This document shows, piece by piece, positions 37,350 through 37,984 of a stretch of DNA of 37,984 nucleotides. Position 1 is the first letter of the stretch. Each line of letters begins with the position of its first letter. Below the pieces are notes generated by a model that saw nothing but the letters and a program-made list of their open reading frames with translations, ran no database searches and was not told the DNA's origin. Made by a program: the position numbers and the translations under genes. The DNA is from a virus: positions 1-37,984 of the IMG/VR virus record IMGVR_UViG_3300036781_000188; one strand, written 5' to 3'.

Positions 37350-37984
37350 ACCACCAAGGCCGGCTTGGTGAAATCCAGGATGGCCGCTTCTTCTCGCAAA
37401 TGATCCGGTGCGAATCTGCCGTAGACCTTCTCGGTAACGGCCGTCGAGCTGTGGCCGAGGTACTGGCTAACGCGTTCCATTTTGATCCCCTTGGAAACTA
37501 GATGGACGGCCGCTGTGTGCCGCAGGGTATGGGGAGAGATTGTTGGGCGCTTTACTCCACCGCGTATCTCGGCGAACCCAGCCGCCAAGGCAGCGGCATT
37601 GAAGCCGGTCTTGATGGAAAGCACAGCTGATCCAGCCCACTCCACCACGTTATCGGTAAGCGCGCCCTTCTTCGCATGCGAGAGGGCGGCCCTCAGCCCG
37701 TCGTTCATCGGCACCACAGCGCGGCCCTTGCGGGGGCCCGTTTCCGTAGTGCGCAGGTTGACGTGTCCACGCTCGAAATCCACACGTTCCCATGTCAGCT
37801 CGAGAATGGCCCCGATGCGCCCCGCGGTGCTCAGCATTAGCAGAATCGCCAGTTGTATATGGTGCGCCTTGGGTACGGCTAAGAGCCGGTGTATCTCAGC
37901 TTCGGTCAGCCAGCGCTCTTTGGGCATTGGCTTGGCTGGCCGCTCGACTTTGGCGGCTCGGGCGATGACACCTTTATCTACACC
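37346..37984 (-). CDS. int: Tyrosine integrase, C-terminal part
   Basis: The open frame continues to the right edge without a start, so 212 residues of the C-terminal catalytic domain are seen. Counting from MPKERW at 37927, the catalytic residues are R37 (AGRIGAIL), H133 and R136 (HTLRH), H159 (LGHSS) and the nucleophile Y169 (EKVYGRF). The TEAEIHRLL segment before them is also typical. The enzyme recombines the tRNA-derived core 140 bases downstream of its stop with the host tRNA gene. N-terminal arm-binding and core-binding regions lie outside the window. Confidence 0.92.
   Translation of the reverse strand, partial: GVDKGVIARAAKVERPAKPMPKERWLTEAEIHRLLAVPKAHHIQLAILLMLSTAGRIGAILELTWERVDFERGHVNLRTTETGPRKGRAVVPMNDGLRAALSHAKKGALTDNVVEWAGSAVLSIKTGFNAAALAAGFAEIRGGVKRPTISPHTLRHTAAVHLVSKGIKMERVSQYLGHSSTAVTEKVYGRFAPDHLREEAAILDFTKPALVV

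Noticed and set aside
1-37984. CRISPR arrays, insertion sequences, transposases and diversity-generating retroelements
   Set aside because: No spaced direct repeats, transposase motifs or reverse transcriptase motifs were seen on either strand.

Overview
The window is about 38 kb of a temperate, P22-like podovirus (short-tailed phage) or prophage of a high-GC alphaproteobacterium, probably Hyphomicrobiales or a relative. The host assignment is an inference from GC content, codon use and the style of the small accessory proteins. The gp3-type small terminase, large terminase, P22-type portal, scaffold, P22-type coat, gp4-like and gp10-like head-completion proteins, three ejection proteins and a tailspike-like protein follow each other in P22-like order. 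Both window ends cut genes: an unknown ORF at the left and a tyrosine integrase at the right.

Layout. (1) 1-2790: a rightward train of small accessory genes, mostly joined by 4-nt ATGA overlaps, ending in a 201-aa protein in the position of a late regulator. A possible promoter and two tandem terminators follow, resembling a PR'-tR' late-control point. (2) 2936-8231: seven or eight beta-rich virion or appendage proteins and small partners, placed unusually ahead of the terminase. (3) 8312-20590: packaging and head genes, with six small genes between portal and scaffold and a free-standing homing-type endonuclease after the coat gene. (4) 20669-20822: genes for tRNA-Gly(UCC) and tRNA-Trp(CCA). 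(5) 20871-26117: a GNAT-like protein and three ejection proteins, the last with an N-terminal lysozyme-like domain. (6) 26111-28526: an immI-like switch. A leftward Mnt-like ribbon-helix-helix gene is followed by an exported Rap1a/Tai-like protein and a two-helix membrane protein; rightward are an Arc-like ribbon-helix-helix gene, a KilA-N antirepressor-like gene and a Tat-exported protein. (7) 29148-30632: tailspike or fibre with a head-binding N-terminus. (8) 30654-34466: lysis cassette with a GH104-like muramidase, several holin or spanin-like membrane proteins and an RlpA-like protein. (9) 34546-37349: a leftward operon of about ten small genes. (10) 37166-37212: the 3' half of a CAU-anticodon tRNA, read as the attP core, next to the integrase (37346 onward).

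How it fits together. The integrase recombines the phage at a host tRNA gene whose 3' half it carries. Lysogeny would be assisted by the immI-like switch, where a palindrome is shared by two face-to-face promoters. Virion and lysis genes form one long rightward late unit interrupted by terminator-like hairpins, so an antiterminator is likely needed. The most interesting points are the conserved location of the immI-like module with a Rap1a/Tai-like protein in the slot where P22 has sieA, the attP inside a tRNA 3' end crossed by an ORF, and hairpins that cover ribosome binding sites.
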